A stretch of DNA of 64,000 bases from Bombella intestini (GCF_002003665.1 NZ_JATM01000004.1:186001-250000); one strand, 5' to 3'; positions 1 through 8,684 are shown, counted from the stretch's first letter. The notes: generated from the letters alone by a model not told the origin. Numbers and translations: made by a program.

Positions 1-1514
1 CCATGAAGATGAAGGGGATGTTCCATCATCGTATCATTGATGACCATAAAACGAACTCGCTCACCACGGGCCAGATGAATCGGTCCGGATTCGGAATATT
101 TACGGCCGTTGAACCCCCATATATATCGCTCCATGTTTCCCGTGAGATGTAGGATGATCTCCCGTGACGGCGGGCGTTGATCCGGTGGTGGCCGCAAGGC
201 AACAAGATCACTATAGGCCAGCACACGGCGACTTATGCCTTCCAGCCCATCCCCCGGACTGCTGACACGCTCGATTGGGTTGGCAGCCACATTTTGGTTT
301 TCCACATTCAAGGGCGGAGGACCGGGATCATCAATCTCATCGGCCGGTGTCCGTTGTATGACGGGCGGCATGGCCATGCCCTTCATACCCTTCATAGGCA
401 TGGCCATGCCCATATCCACCATGCCCCGCACGGGTCGGGGGTCCATCGGTGGCACGTCTCCCAGCAGGCCATATCGTGGCGTCAACGTGCCACGGGCATA
501 GCCTGTTCGGTCCTCACTTTGGGCGAAGATCGTATAAGGCTGTACCTTCTGTGGTTTCACCATTACGACATAAGTCTCGCCCGGACCGATACGAAACTCA
601 TCAACCGGCACGGGAACAACGGGATTCCCGTCTGCTTCCACCACCTGCATCTCCAGCCCCGGGATGCGAACATCAAACAGCGTCATAGCCGCCGCATTGA
701 TGACGTGCAGGCAGACCTGCTCACCAGGCTGAAACAGCCCGCTCCATCCAGCTGATGGGGCCTCACCATTCATGAGATATGTATATAAGACCCCACTGAC
801 ATCAGAGATATCTGTGGCACTCATCCGCATGTGGGACCACTGCAAACGGCTCTTCAACGCCGCACCCAGGCCGCCAGCACGGCGGCTTTCCTCTGGCAAA
901 GACGCAAGACTACGCTGCCGGAAATTGTAATAATCGTCCTGCATCTTGAGGTTATCGACAATCTGCTCTGCCGACACGTCCGACCAGTCCGACAGCAGAA
1001 TCATATGATTCCGATCAGCCTTTGGCAGCAGGGCTGGCCCCGCAGGCTCGACTACCAAAGCCCCATAAAGGCCCGCTGATTCCTGATGGCCCATATGGCT
1101 ATGATACCAGTATGTGCCACTCTGGAGGACCGGAAAGGAATAAGTAAACTTTCCACCAGCAGGAATCCCCGCAAAACTTAGCCCCGGCACACCATCCTGA
1201 TCACTTGGTAAACGGATACCGTGCCAGTGCAGAGATGTTGGTTCATCCATGTGATTATGAACATGAATACGAACCTCCCGCCCTTCCTGCCAACGCAGAA
1301 CAGGGCCGGGCATTTGACCATTAATGCAATATCCCTCGCCAGAATGACCCGCAATACGGACCTTCCGACGGGTAATATGTAAGTCCATCTCCAATGGAGG
1401 AAGCGGTTTGGTCACAGGAAGTTCGGCCCGGCCTGTCCCTGACAGAGCCATGAAAGAACCCGCTGCCCCCAGACCAGCCAAAAACTGGCGGCGCAGCATA
1501 GAATGATGCGACAT
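1..1514 (-). CDS. copA: CopA-type multicopper oxidase (partial, 3' end beyond the left edge)
   Basis: Periplasmic multicopper oxidase of the PcoA/CopA copper-resistance family, expected to oxidise Cu(I) and buffer copper. The open frame reads 504 codons from ATG at 1514 to the left edge without a stop, so the C-terminal copper-binding Cys/His cluster is missing here. Seen: a twin-arginine signal (RRQF at residues 8-11 and a hydrophobic stretch), type 2/3 copper ligand motifs HWHG near 96-99 and YHSH near 137-140, and a Met-rich insert around residues 365-385 (repeated MGMAMP-like units) typical of CopA rather than laccases. It lies 68 bp downstream of a Met/His-rich small gene on the same strand, which fits a copper operon. 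Family assignment is firm; substrate is by family. Confidence 0.9.
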   Translation of the reverse strand, partial: MSHHSMLRRQFLAGLGAAGSFMALSGTGRAELPVTKPLPPLEMDLHITRRKVRIAGHSGEGYCINGQMPGPVLRWQEGREVRIHVHNHMDEPTSLHWHGIRLPSDQDGVPGLSFAGIPAGGKFTYSFPVLQSGTYWYHSHMGHQESAGLYGALVVEPAGPALLPKADRNHMILLSDWSDVSAEQIVDNLKMQDDYYNFRQRSLASLPEESRRAGGLGAALKSRLQWSHMRMSATDISDVSGVLYTYLMNGEAPSAGWSGLFQPGEQVCLHVINAAAMTLFDVRIPGLEMQVVEADGNPVVPVPVDEFRIGPGETYVVMVKPQKVQPYTIFAQSEDRTGYARGTLTPRYGLLGDVPPMDPRPVRGMVDMGMAMPMKGMKGMAMPPVIQRTPADEIDDPGPPPLNVENQNVAANPIERVSSPGDGLEGISRRVLAYSDLVALRPPPDQRPPSREIILHLTGNMERYIWGFNGRKYSESGPIHLARGERVRFMVINDTMMEHPLHLH

Positions 1515-1582
1515 AATAAATTAACTACCTGAAAGACGTAACACGAACAGCCAGCCCCTACAGGGCCGACAGACAAGGCAAG

Positions 1583-1960
1583 TCAGACAGACAGTGCGGC
1601 AGGTGGACGCCAAGGAAGTGCCCTAAAGGACCACAAAGGCCGTTGCGCTTCATAAAACGGGAAAGCCGCTTCCGACATCCGCACGGGGGCCAGCGTCTGC
1701 TTTTCTGGCAAAAGCCCAGCCTCGCAAACCGCATGATGGCTCTGACAGCATGGGGCCATACTATCTTCCATAGCCATTCGGGATGATGACGTATCTTCCA
1801 TCATTGTGTCCGGCATCCCCACCACAGATTGCAGGTGGGTCATAGAGGATGGCATGTCCACTCCACCAGCCATAGCCATAGGCATGACAAACAGCGGCAG
1901 CTGCATCATCAGACACAGCACTACCCCCATCATCATACGAAAGAGCCATCTAACTGGCAT
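1583..1960 (-). CDS. Met/His/Cys-rich secreted protein, probable copper-binding
   Basis: 125 residues of no family I can name with certainty. Seen: an N-terminal hydrophobic segment (about residues 5-32) that looks like a signal peptide or anchor, followed by a Met-rich stretch and a PCCQSHHAVC cluster near the middle, all plausible soft-metal ligands. The start ATG at 1960 follows an AGGAGG Shine-Dalgarno at the right spacing. It is upstream of copA on the same strand and divergent from an HMA-domain gene. Such small Met/His/Cys-rich proteins often accompany copper-export genes. I infer a periplasmic copper-binding or copper-sensing accessory protein. Overlapping frames in the same interval lack a ribosome binding site. 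Confidence 0.7.
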   Translation of the reverse strand: MPVRWLFRMMMGVVLCLMMQLPLFVMPMAMAGGVDMPSSMTHLQSVVGMPDTMMEDTSSSRMAMEDSMAPCCQSHHAVCEAGLLPEKQTLAPVRMSEAAFPFYEAQRPLWSFRALPWRPPAALSV

Positions 1961-1992
1961 GATACGCCTTTTCTCCTCCTGCGATCCTCACC

Positions 1993-2026
1993 AGATTAAG
2001 GAGGTTCCTCCCTTTTGGGAAGGCAA
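1993..2026 (-). promoter_or_regulatory. Possible MerR/CueR-type operator-promoter for the copper genes
   Basis: Read on the minus strand, TTGCCTTCCC is followed by AAAA and GGGAGGAA, then a TTAAT-like hexamer, about 30 bp before the ATG at 1960. This imitates the layout of CueR promoters, where a CCTTCC/GGAAGG dyad sits in an overlong 19-20 bp spacer. The dyad is imperfect here, so this is a weak call. The plus strand in the same gap has AAGGAGG at 1998-2004, which could instead be an RBS for an alternative TTG start at 2015. Confidence 0.3.
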
Positions 2027-2059
2027 TTCCTAACACCCCTTATCGCAAGCGAGATTTTC

Positions 2060-2269
2060 ATGAGCCACTCCCTGACCCTGCCCATCACCGGCCTGAAATG
2101 CGATGGCTGCATCCGCTCCCTGACCCGTGCCCTTGAAGCCTCCCCGGCCATCGAGACAGCCACTGTCACGCTCGACCCGCCACAGGCACACATCATTTTC
2201 GCTGGCCCCGCCCTCTCTAAGGAAGACTGTGCGCTCCTTATTCAGAGGGCCGGTTTCGAGACGGCCTAA
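2060..2269 (+). CDS. Heavy-metal-associated (HMA) domain protein, CopZ-like copper chaperone
   Basis: 69-residue single-domain protein of the HMA family. Seen: the metal-binding CDGC (CxxC) motif at residues 14-17 followed by the IRSLTRAL helix, and a beta-alpha-beta-beta-alpha-beta length. These proteins carry Cu(I) to P-type ATPases or regulators. ATG 2060 is chosen because the fold starts right after it; an in-frame TTG at 2015 with a well-placed AAGGAGG (1998-2004) would add 15 residues and cannot be excluded. It is divergent from the copA operon and ends just before a bidirectional terminator. No copper ATPase is in the window. Confidence 0.8.
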   Translation: MSHSLTLPITGLKCDGCIRSLTRALEASPAIETATVTLDPPQAHIIFAGPALSKEDCALLIQRAGFETA

Positions 2270-2273
2270 AGAA

Positions 2274-2307
2274 AAAACCACCGGGGTCCATGGCCCCCGG
2301 TGGTTCT
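2274..2307. terminator. Bidirectional rho-independent terminator
   Basis: Stem AACCACCGGGG (2276-2286) pairs with CCCCGGTGGTT (2295-2305), with an A tract to the left and TTCTT to the right. It sits between the convergent chaperone gene and the first bacteriocin-like gene. Confidence 0.85.
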
Positions 2308-2354
2308 TCAATATCCATGTTACCACCCCAAACGGGCGGCCATGTCATGGCGGA

Positions 2355-2771
2355 TTAGAAAAGTCCGCCACCCTTGGGCAGCAGGCTGCCTGTCAGGAAG
2401 GACTGCACCGCACCATCACGGTAGCCCTGTGTCCCAACATAACCACCGGACAGACCCAGCATTGCGCCCGTCAAGCCGCCAAACGTCAGTCCCAGAATCA
2501 CGCCGACGGCCTCAGCAATCACACCAACACCGATGACACCGCCTGTACCGTTGGCACCACCGTTAGCACCACCCGTGAGGCCACCAACGGCCGCACCGAC
2601 AACACCATCCACGATGCCGCCGACGAGGCTATCTGCCAAACCAAGCGAAGCACGCACAGGGAAAAGGCCAGTGCTGCTATTGCTGCTTCCTGAAGAACCC
2701 GTCCCGTCACGGTAGCCGAAAAGACCAGCACCAGATACCGCACCAAGCTCGTTAAAAGAAAGTTCACGCAT
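2355..2771 (-). CDS. Double-glycine-type bacteriocin-like precursor peptide 1
   Basis: 138-residue precursor. Seen: leader MRELSFNELGAVSGA, matching the colicin V/class II leader pattern (LSxxELxxVSGG) with Gly-Ala in place of Gly-Gly. The predicted 123-residue product is Gly/Ala-rich with repeated GxxxG-like spacing (GGxxGGANGGANG and similar) and hydrophobic stretches, as in pore-forming class II bacteriocins. No cysteines, so no disulfides or thioether rings. RBS GAAAGG precedes ATG 2771. It is divergent from a paralogue at 3034 with a near-identical leader, and a C39-peptidase exporter operon follows. Known: C39 exporters cleave such leaders during export. Antibacterial activity is inference; a signalling or surface role is possible. 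No immunity gene is recognised nearby. Confidence 0.82.
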   Translation of the reverse strand: MRELSFNELGAVSGAGLFGYRDGTGSSGSSNSSTGLFPVRASLGLADSLVGGIVDGVVGAAVGGLTGGANGGANGTGGVIGVGVIAEAVGVILGLTFGGLTGAMLGLSGGYVGTQGYRDGAVQSFLTGSLLPKGGGLF

Positions 2772-3033
2772 TTCTAGAACCTTTCAATAAACTCACACTC
2801 AATTGCGAGTGGGAGCAGTATGCATTAAAAAATGGAAATATGTTTTCATTATGTCGCTGTTATTTTTGATTTTTTACCATATTTTTTATGGTTTATTACC
2901 TACGCACTCCTATTTTGTACTTTTCCTTATTTTTAAATCTACCTTCTCTGTTTTTTAACATTAATTCCTTAGAGTCCCGCATCGGTGACAGTCATAGAGG
3001 CTGCCCAACCCTCTGTAGTTTAAGGTACAAAAC
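2772..3033. promoter_or_regulatory. AT-rich divergent intergenic region between the two precursor genes
   Basis: 262 bp, clearly more AT-rich than its surroundings (2820-2965 is mostly A/T), separating two divergently read precursor genes. It must hold both promoters, but I could not fix convincing -35/-10 pairs. A short dyad CACTC-AATTGC-GAGTG lies at about 2799-2814, upstream of peptide 1. No peptide with a ribosome binding site was seen inside. Confidence 0.5.
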
Positions 3034-3444
3034 ATGCGTGAACTTAGCGTTGTAGAACTGGATGCCGTTTCTGGTGCTGGTTTTCTGGGCGACCTATTCG
3101 GTCTTGGCGGTTCCTCCAACCGTGCTCAGGGTACCGGGACCGGGGTATCTAACGGCTTGGCAGACTCCATCCTCGGCGCTATCGCCGGTGCTTCCATCGG
3201 TGCAAACAGCGGTATGATTATCGGCGGCATACACGGCGGTGACGGCGGTGGCGTCCTCGGTATTGGTTCCATTGGTCAGGCTGTTGGTCTGATCGTGCCG
3301 ACCATCATGGGTGCCATCAACGGTTGTATTCTGGGTGCTATCTACGGCTTTAGCAACGGCCAGACATGGATCAACCAGCTGATCCAGGGTACGGCTAACG
3401 GCACAATCGGTCAGGGACCGAATGCTGCTGCTATTCGTATCTAA
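3034..3444 (+). CDS. Double-glycine-type bacteriocin-like precursor peptide 2
   Basis: 136-residue precursor paralogous to peptide 1. Seen: leader MRELSVVELDAVSGA, then a Gly-rich hydrophobic body with repeated IGGIHGG, GAIAGASIGA and GAINGCILGAIYG segments, and a single cysteine. The shared 15-residue leader pattern implies processing by the same C39 exporter; the predicted mature product is about 121 residues. ATG 3034 is preceded by AAGG. A strong terminator follows. At about 137 residues both precursors are longer than classical class II bacteriocins (colicin V precursor 103 residues), so they may form a distinct subgroup. Whether the two act together is unknown. Confidence 0.82.
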   Translation: MRELSVVELDAVSGAGFLGDLFGLGGSSNRAQGTGTGVSNGLADSILGAIAGASIGANSGMIIGGIHGGDGGGVLGIGSIGQAVGLIVPTIMGAINGCILGAIYGFSNGQTWINQLIQGTANGTIGQGPNAAAIRI

Positions 3445-3470
3445 AACCAGCCTTCACCCTAAATCTCTTT

Positions 3471-3513
3471 AAAAAATCCCCGCCTGTTTTTCGGACAGGC
3501 GGGGATTTTTTTT
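3471..3513. terminator. Strong bidirectional terminator
   Basis: 15-bp stem AAAAATCCCCGCCTG (3472-3486) with CAGGCGGGGATTTTT (3496-3510), flanked by A and T runs. It ends precursor 2 and the convergent exporter operon. Confidence 0.93.
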
Positions 3514-3534
3514 CCCAAAATAGATGTCCCACTA

Positions 3535-5733
3535 TCAAGCGGGACTAGGGCTGGCAGCTCCCGCCACAGGTGAGGCCGGGGCATCCCCTCCCTGCGACAG
3601 ATTAGCCATCATCTCGGCTGAAACACCCATAACAAATATCCCATCCGCTCTTTCCGCCGTACCGGGACGATGGGTTACAACTACTCGGGTAATGGGCAGC
3701 TCATTCAACACCGCCTCCACAGCCTGTTCAGAAGCAGGATCAAGATTGCTCGTTGCTTCATCAAGGAACAGAATACGGGGAGCCTGATACAGCGCCCGAG
3801 CGAGAATCAAGCGTTGCCTCTGCCCACCGGACAGCGTGCTCCCCATCTCACCGACAATCGTTTCCAAGCCCATCGGCATACGTTGAATATCTTCATGAAT
3901 CTGTGCATTTCTTGCACATTCTGCCACCCATTCTAGGTCCATCTCATCATCAAAGCCTGAAATATTCTCGGCAATGCTGCCAGAAAAGAGAATATCATCC
4001 TGAAGAACACCAGCAATCCGGGCACGATAAGCCTCCCTGTTGGCGGCTTTCAGTTCCATACCTTTCCAGAATATCTGGCCCTCTTCAGGTTGGATAAGCC
4101 CCATCAACAACCCCAGCAAAGTGGATTTGCCACAGCCTGAAGGCCCAACAATCGCCAGACTTTTTCCCGGATAAACCTTTAGATTCAGGTGACGGAACAC
4201 CCATGTGTCTTCCTTACCGTAACGATAGCCGAGATTACGACATTCCAGCATCGGAACATCCGGATTCTCCATTCCATCGTCATCGACAAACCCAGCAGTA
4301 TCGCTCACAGGGCTATCTGCCTCGCTCCCTTCTGCCTCGGCCAACGCAATATCAGACAGACGGTCACACTGAACCTTCAAATTTTTGATCTTAAAAGCAA
4401 CGCCGATCAAACTACCAACACGACCACAGAACTGGTCACGATAGCTCATAAAAGCCATCAACATACCAATGGACATACCACCGGACATCACCATCCGTGC
4501 CCCCAGAACAAGCGTTGCCACTTTATCCAGAGCGATCAGAATTTCCTGTGCTCGCGCGAAGATGAGATCATAACGCTGAATACGCAGCCCCGCATTGATA
4601 TTGTCGATCATCCGGTTAGTCCAGACGACTGTCCGACGCCGCTGGAGGCCCATCAACTTGATGCTGCGGATACCACGCAATGTCTCGATAAAATGCCCCT
4701 GCTGCGCTGCTGAATGAACAAGAGTTTCTTCGCTCATCTCCTTATAAGGGCCGTACTGGATGAAGCGCACAACTAGATCCACTAACACAGTGATCGCCAC
4801 AAGGGCCGCCATCCATTTGCCGTATATGATGATCATGACCAACATACCGATGGCCATGATTCCATCTAGAACACTCTGCACTAGGTCTGTCGTAAAAGTA
4901 TGCTGAATGGCCCCGAGGCTGCCAAAGCGGGATATAATGTCCCCCGCCCCACGCTTGGCAAAGAAATCCTGCGGGAGGCTGAGCAAATGAGTGAACAGGC
5001 TGACATTCCATTGCAGCGAGATACGGGTAGAGAAAATCATCACCAACCATGTGCGGAAGGTAGAGATTACACCCTGTATGACCACAAGAATGAGCATTCC
5101 GGCCGCAATGGTCCAAAGGAGAGACTTGTCGCCTGTTGTCAGCACCTCATCAACGACCACCTGCCCTAGCATGGGGTTGATGAGAGCCAGAGCCTCCAAC
5201 CCCAGAGATAACCCGCCCAAGGTCCACAGGACCGTTTTTAGCCCCACGATATGGCGGAACATGTCCCGCACCTTCAGCAAGGAGCGGTCATCTTTTTTCT
5301 CGAATTTAGTTTCCGGCGTCAGCTCCAGTGCCACGCCAGTAAAGTGACGGGACACCTCCTCCAAGGCAACTTTCCGCTCTCCTCGAGCCGGATCGTTGAT
5401 GACAATGCCGGAGTCCGTAACCTTCGTCAGCACAACAAAATGGTTAAAGTCCCAGTGCAGGACGCAGGGGCGGGAAAGTTTGCTGAGGTCATCCAGCTCC
5501 AGCCGGACAGGGCGGCAATGCAACCCATAGCGGCTGGCAATTTTCATCAAGGCCCGCAAATTAAGCCCCGTGCCAGACACCGATGTCTCTCGCCTTATGG
5601 AGACAAGATCTACCAGACGCCCGTAATGGCACAGCACCATAGCCAGACAGGCCAGTCCGCACTCTGCAATTTCTGTCTGTAGGATAACGGGAACCTTACG
5701 CCGAAAACCGGTATGGATAGTATGAAGATTCAC
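3535..5733 (-). CDS. C39-peptidase ABC exporter (CvaB/colicin V-type peptide exporter)
   Basis: 732 residues, full length for a bacteriocin ABC transporter/maturation protease. Domains: N-terminal peptidase C39 (about 1-140) with Gln19, Cys25, His98 and Asp114 in the expected catalytic places; six-helix ABC membrane domain (about 160-450); ATPase domain with Walker A GPSGCGKST at 530-538, signature LSGGQ at 634-638 and Walker B LFLDEA at 655-660. The intact C39 triad predicts cleavage after a Gly-Gly or Gly-Ala leader, and two such precursors lie just beyond its 3' end. The GTG start overlaps the stop of the adaptor gene by 4 bp (GTGA), suggesting translational coupling. Inner membrane component of a type I secretion system. 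Confidence 0.94.
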   Translation of the reverse strand: MNLHTIHTGFRRKVPVILQTEIAECGLACLAMVLCHYGRLVDLVSIRRETSVSGTGLNLRALMKIASRYGLHCRPVRLELDDLSKLSRPCVLHWDFNHFVVLTKVTDSGIVINDPARGERKVALEEVSRHFTGVALELTPETKFEKKDDRSLLKVRDMFRHIVGLKTVLWTLGGLSLGLEALALINPMLGQVVVDEVLTTGDKSLLWTIAAGMLILVVIQGVISTFRTWLVMIFSTRISLQWNVSLFTHLLSLPQDFFAKRGAGDIISRFGSLGAIQHTFTTDLVQSVLDGIMAIGMLVMIIIYGKWMAALVAITVLVDLVVRFIQYGPYKEMSEETLVHSAAQQGHFIETLRGIRSIKLMGLQRRRTVVWTNRMIDNINAGLRIQRYDLIFARAQEILIALDKVATLVLGARMVMSGGMSIGMLMAFMSYRDQFCGRVGSLIGVAFKIKNLKVQCDRLSDIALAEAEGSEADSPVSDTAGFVDDDGMENPDVPMLECRNLGYRYGKEDTWVFRHLNLKVYPGKSLAIVGPSGCGKSTLLGLLMGLIQPEEGQIFWKGMELKAANREAYRARIAGVLQDDILFSGSIAENISGFDDEMDLEWVAECARNAQIHEDIQRMPMGLETIVGEMGSTLSGGQRQRLILARALYQAPRILFLDEATSNLDPASEQAVEAVLNELPITRVVVTHRPGTAERADGIFVMGVSAEMMANLSQGGDAPASPVAGAASPSPA

Positions 5734-7145
5734 GGCGTCCCCTCTGTCTGATGATTATGTCTGGAAGGTACGGAAGATGGGGTAGTTTCTGGCCGGGAGA
5801 CCCTGTCCGCCAGAGAGGCAGCAGGAGCAGCACTGCCAGATATGGATCGGACCGTGTCCACCATGGACACCACAGGGTCCAGCAGCCACTGATAGAGTTT
5901 GCGCTGGTCGATGGCGATTTCCGCATCCACAGCCATACCAGGGGTCAGCTTTTCATGCTGACCATAAGCAATGATGAAATCCTGATCCGGCCGAACACGG
6001 ATACGATACACATCTGCACCGGGCTGCGGCGCAGACGCACTGCCACCCTGCTGGCCCGTTCTAGCCGCGTAATTGCTCCGCTCTGGCAAAGGCGCCTTGG
6101 TGACCTCCACCACTTCCCCCTCGTAGAGACCGAAACGCTGGTAAGGATAAGCGGCATATTTCAGCAGCACATGTTGCCCGGGTCGGACGAAGCCAATGGC
6201 CTGACTGTTCACATACAATTCCGCTTGCAGCTTGGCCTTGTCTGGCAGGATGCTCAGCAAGGACTGCCCGGGATTAACCCGCTGCCCCACGACTGTGCGG
6301 ATGCCATCCACCGTCCCACTAACACGGGCGTTGACAACCCCCATGCTCTGGCCATGTGCCTGAATGATCTGCCTCTGAACATCGGAAAGACGAACGGCAA
6401 GATCGTTCATGTCTTCAGCAACCTTATACTGGTGCCGATTGATCCTATACTGGAGGTCAGCCATATGGCTGTTCATTTCGACAAGTGTCCGCAAAGTCTG
6501 AGACTGCGTATCCATAAACTGGACATAGCTGAAAAGCTGACTTTGGAACTGGCTTTCCGTCACGAGATGACGATCCATAGCCGTCCGCATCTCGTTCATG
6601 GCCCTTTCAATCAGGGGCAGGGACTTCTTGTCCCGCCCTGACTGCTCCTGCAACATACCATATTGCTGATGCAAAAAATTAAGCTCATCCTTAAGAGAGG
6701 ACAGCTCTACTGGAGCATCAGAAGCTAGAAGTTTCTGCCGGCTTTCCAAAAGGTTCTGTTCTCGCCGCAACCCATCAATAAGCTGACGCCCAGTCGCCCC
6801 GGATTCCGACCAACTGGAAACATCCACGCTGAAGAGCCGCTCCCCCGTTGTCACATGATCACCCTCATGGACATGGATTGTGGCAATAACACCGCCTTGA
6901 TCCGCCTCCGCAACGACTAGCCCTTCTGGCGGCAACATGACCCCATTGGCATGAATACGCCGCGTATAGGACCCAAAAGCAACGTAAACCCCCAGACAGA
7001 CGACAAGTGCCACAGTACAGAGCGCTGCGATCTTCCCCGAGAGGGGTTCGATCAACTGGACGGAGCCGATCCACGCCTCCTGCCGCCATTTCAGGGCCTC
7101 TCCCCTAAAAAGCGGGCTTGCTGAATCTTCAGCCATACACCACAC
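5730..7145 (-). CDS. HlyD/CvaA-type membrane fusion protein of the peptide exporter
   Basis: 471 residues. Seen: one transmembrane helix near residues 38-58 after a short cytoplasmic tail, a biotinyl-lipoyl-like segment, a long helical hairpin (about 130-285) and a C-terminal beta-barrel-like part with a Pro/Ser-rich tail. Known: these periplasmic adaptors link a C39 exporter to TolC. First gene of a two-gene operon with the exporter (4-bp overlap) and divergent from a TolC-type gene over 120 AT-rich bases. Its position makes it specific to this peptide export system. Confidence 0.92.
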   Translation of the reverse strand: MWCMAEDSASPLFRGEALKWRQEAWIGSVQLIEPLSGKIAALCTVALVVCLGVYVAFGSYTRRIHANGVMLPPEGLVVAEADQGGVIATIHVHEGDHVTTGERLFSVDVSSWSESGATGRQLIDGLRREQNLLESRQKLLASDAPVELSSLKDELNFLHQQYGMLQEQSGRDKKSLPLIERAMNEMRTAMDRHLVTESQFQSQLFSYVQFMDTQSQTLRTLVEMNSHMADLQYRINRHQYKVAEDMNDLAVRLSDVQRQIIQAHGQSMGVVNARVSGTVDGIRTVVGQRVNPGQSLLSILPDKAKLQAELYVNSQAIGFVRPGQHVLLKYAAYPYQRFGLYEGEVVEVTKAPLPERSNYAARTGQQGGSASAPQPGADVYRIRVRPDQDFIIAYGQHEKLTPGMAVDAEIAIDQRKLYQWLLDPVVSMVDTVRSISGSAAPAASLADRVSRPETTPSSVPSRHNHQTEGTP

Positions 7146-7265
7146 AAACAGTTAAAAGAAAAAGTAAATGAATATTAACGGTTATCATGCATAATATTAT
7201 ATCCACACACAAAACAAGCAAGTCACTAAATGACTAATGCTTTCTTTACTTGAGGTTAATATTTT
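7146..7265. promoter_or_regulatory. Divergent promoter region of the exporter operon and the TolC-type gene
   Basis: 120 AT-rich bases between the adaptor gene (minus) and the outer membrane channel gene (plus). Both halves of the secretion machine start here, so they are probably co-regulated. No specific operator was recognised. Confidence 0.45.
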
Positions 7266-8684
7266 ATGTATCTTTTCTTTTGCTTGCCAGAGAAAAGACA
7301 CGCCACTCTCCTAATAGCGTTCATCAGCTTATTCTCACCGCTACCCACTCTGGCAGCAACGGACCCAGCCCCTGTCACGCATCTTTCCCTGCCAGAAGCC
7401 ATGGCTATCGCCTATCGCTCCAACCCAGAAATACTCCGCGAGCGGGCCATATTGAGACAGACAGATGAATCCATGCCGGAGGCTCTGTCTGGCTGGCGAC
7501 CAACGGTGACAGGCAGTGCAACGGCTAACTATAATGAATCCAACTACGTCACGTTCCCGTATGGGGGGAGCTTTCGCTACAATCAGAAATTCCGGGCACC
7601 AGGCTATGCAGCGGGTGTAACCATCAGCGAGCCTCTCTTCCGTGGGGGCAAAACGTGGGCTTCCATGCGCAAGGCTCGCAGCTCCATCCTTGGGGAGCGG
7701 GCCCACCTCGTGGATATTGAACAGCAGCTCTTCATCAATGTTGTTTCGGCCTATGTAGCGGTCACACAGGCCCGTGCCCTGCTGGCCTTAACACTGGAAA
7801 ATGAACATACCCTGAAGGGTCAGGTCGAACTGACAACCCGACAACTTGCCCTGAATCAGGCTACCCGTACCGATGCCCTTCAAGCGGAATCGCAATATGA
7901 GGCGGCACAAGCCTCCACACGTCAGGCAGAAGGGCAAGTTCGTGTTGCGGAGGCGACCTTTCAACGAGTCATAGGAATTGTTACGCCAGAAAAACTTTCT
8001 CCAGCAGAACAGCTTCCTTCTCCTTTTGTTTCAGAAGCGCAAATAAATCAGCTAACCATCAATGACCTACCACAGGTCATGCAAGCTCAATATCAGCTTG
8101 AATCAGCAAAGCATGACGTTAAGCTAGCCATCGCCGAGCTACTCCCAGAGGTTTCCGCTCAAGCCTCCTACCAACGGCAGGTGAATCAAGGGAACGGTAA
8201 ATTCTCCGAAGACGCCACAGCCGTCATGCTTCAAGCCTCCCTGCCGCTCTATCAGGGTGGTGGTGAGTATGCCCGCATCCGGGCGGCCAAACAGGCGGTT
8301 GACGCTGCTCTCCATAATCTAGCCGAACAGCGTCGTGAAGCTCGGGAAACAGCCCTGAGTGCGTGGCAGAAACTTACTGCCGATAGCGACCAGCTTGCAC
8401 GGAACCAAAAAGCTGTCGCTACTGGTGTGGAGGCCCTCCACGCCATTCAGCAACAGGAACTTCTAGGCGTTCGTACCACCTTTGAGGTTCTCCAGCAGCA
8501 GGAACTACTCTTTGATCAACAGAAGACGCTCGTCCAGAACGCTACCAACCTGATTCAGGATTCCTACCGGCTGGCCGCAGCAACCGGCCACCTAACAGCC
8601 AAAGAACTCAAACTGCATGTAGCCCTCTATGACCCTCACGCCCATTATCATCAGGTAAAATGGAAACTCATCGGGATGGAGTAA
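7266..8684 (+). CDS. TolC-family outer membrane channel
   Basis: 472 residues with a Sec signal peptide (hydrophobic segment ending near LAATD at about residues 30-33) and the two-fold repeated outer membrane efflux protein architecture: LPEAMAIAYRSNPEI at the start of repeat 1 and QLTINDLPQVMQAQYQLESA at repeat 2, with long Ala/Gln-rich helices. Supplies the outer membrane exit duct for the divergent exporter operon. ATG 7266 follows TTGAGG at moderate spacing. It could also serve other pumps in the cell. Confidence 0.92.
   Translation: MYLFFCLPEKRHATLLIAFISLFSPLPTLAATDPAPVTHLSLPEAMAIAYRSNPEILRERAILRQTDESMPEALSGWRPTVTGSATANYNESNYVTFPYGGSFRYNQKFRAPGYAAGVTISEPLFRGGKTWASMRKARSSILGERAHLVDIEQQLFINVVSAYVAVTQARALLALTLENEHTLKGQVELTTRQLALNQATRTDALQAESQYEAAQASTRQAEGQVRVAEATFQRVIGIVTPEKLSPAEQLPSPFVSEAQINQLTINDLPQVMQAQYQLESAKHDVKLAIAELLPEVSAQASYQRQVNQGNGKFSEDATAVMLQASLPLYQGGGEYARIRAAKQAVDAALHNLAEQRREARETALSAWQKLTADSDQLARNQKAVATGVEALHAIQQQELLGVRTTFEVLQQQELLFDQQKTLVQNATNLIQDSYRLAAATGHLTAKELKLHVALYDPHAHYHQVKWKLIGME

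Noticed and set aside
177-755. Plus-strand frame of 192 codons opposite copA
   Set aside because: It lies fully inside the copA coding region in another frame, with no RBS and low-complexity His/Arg content; it is a shadow.
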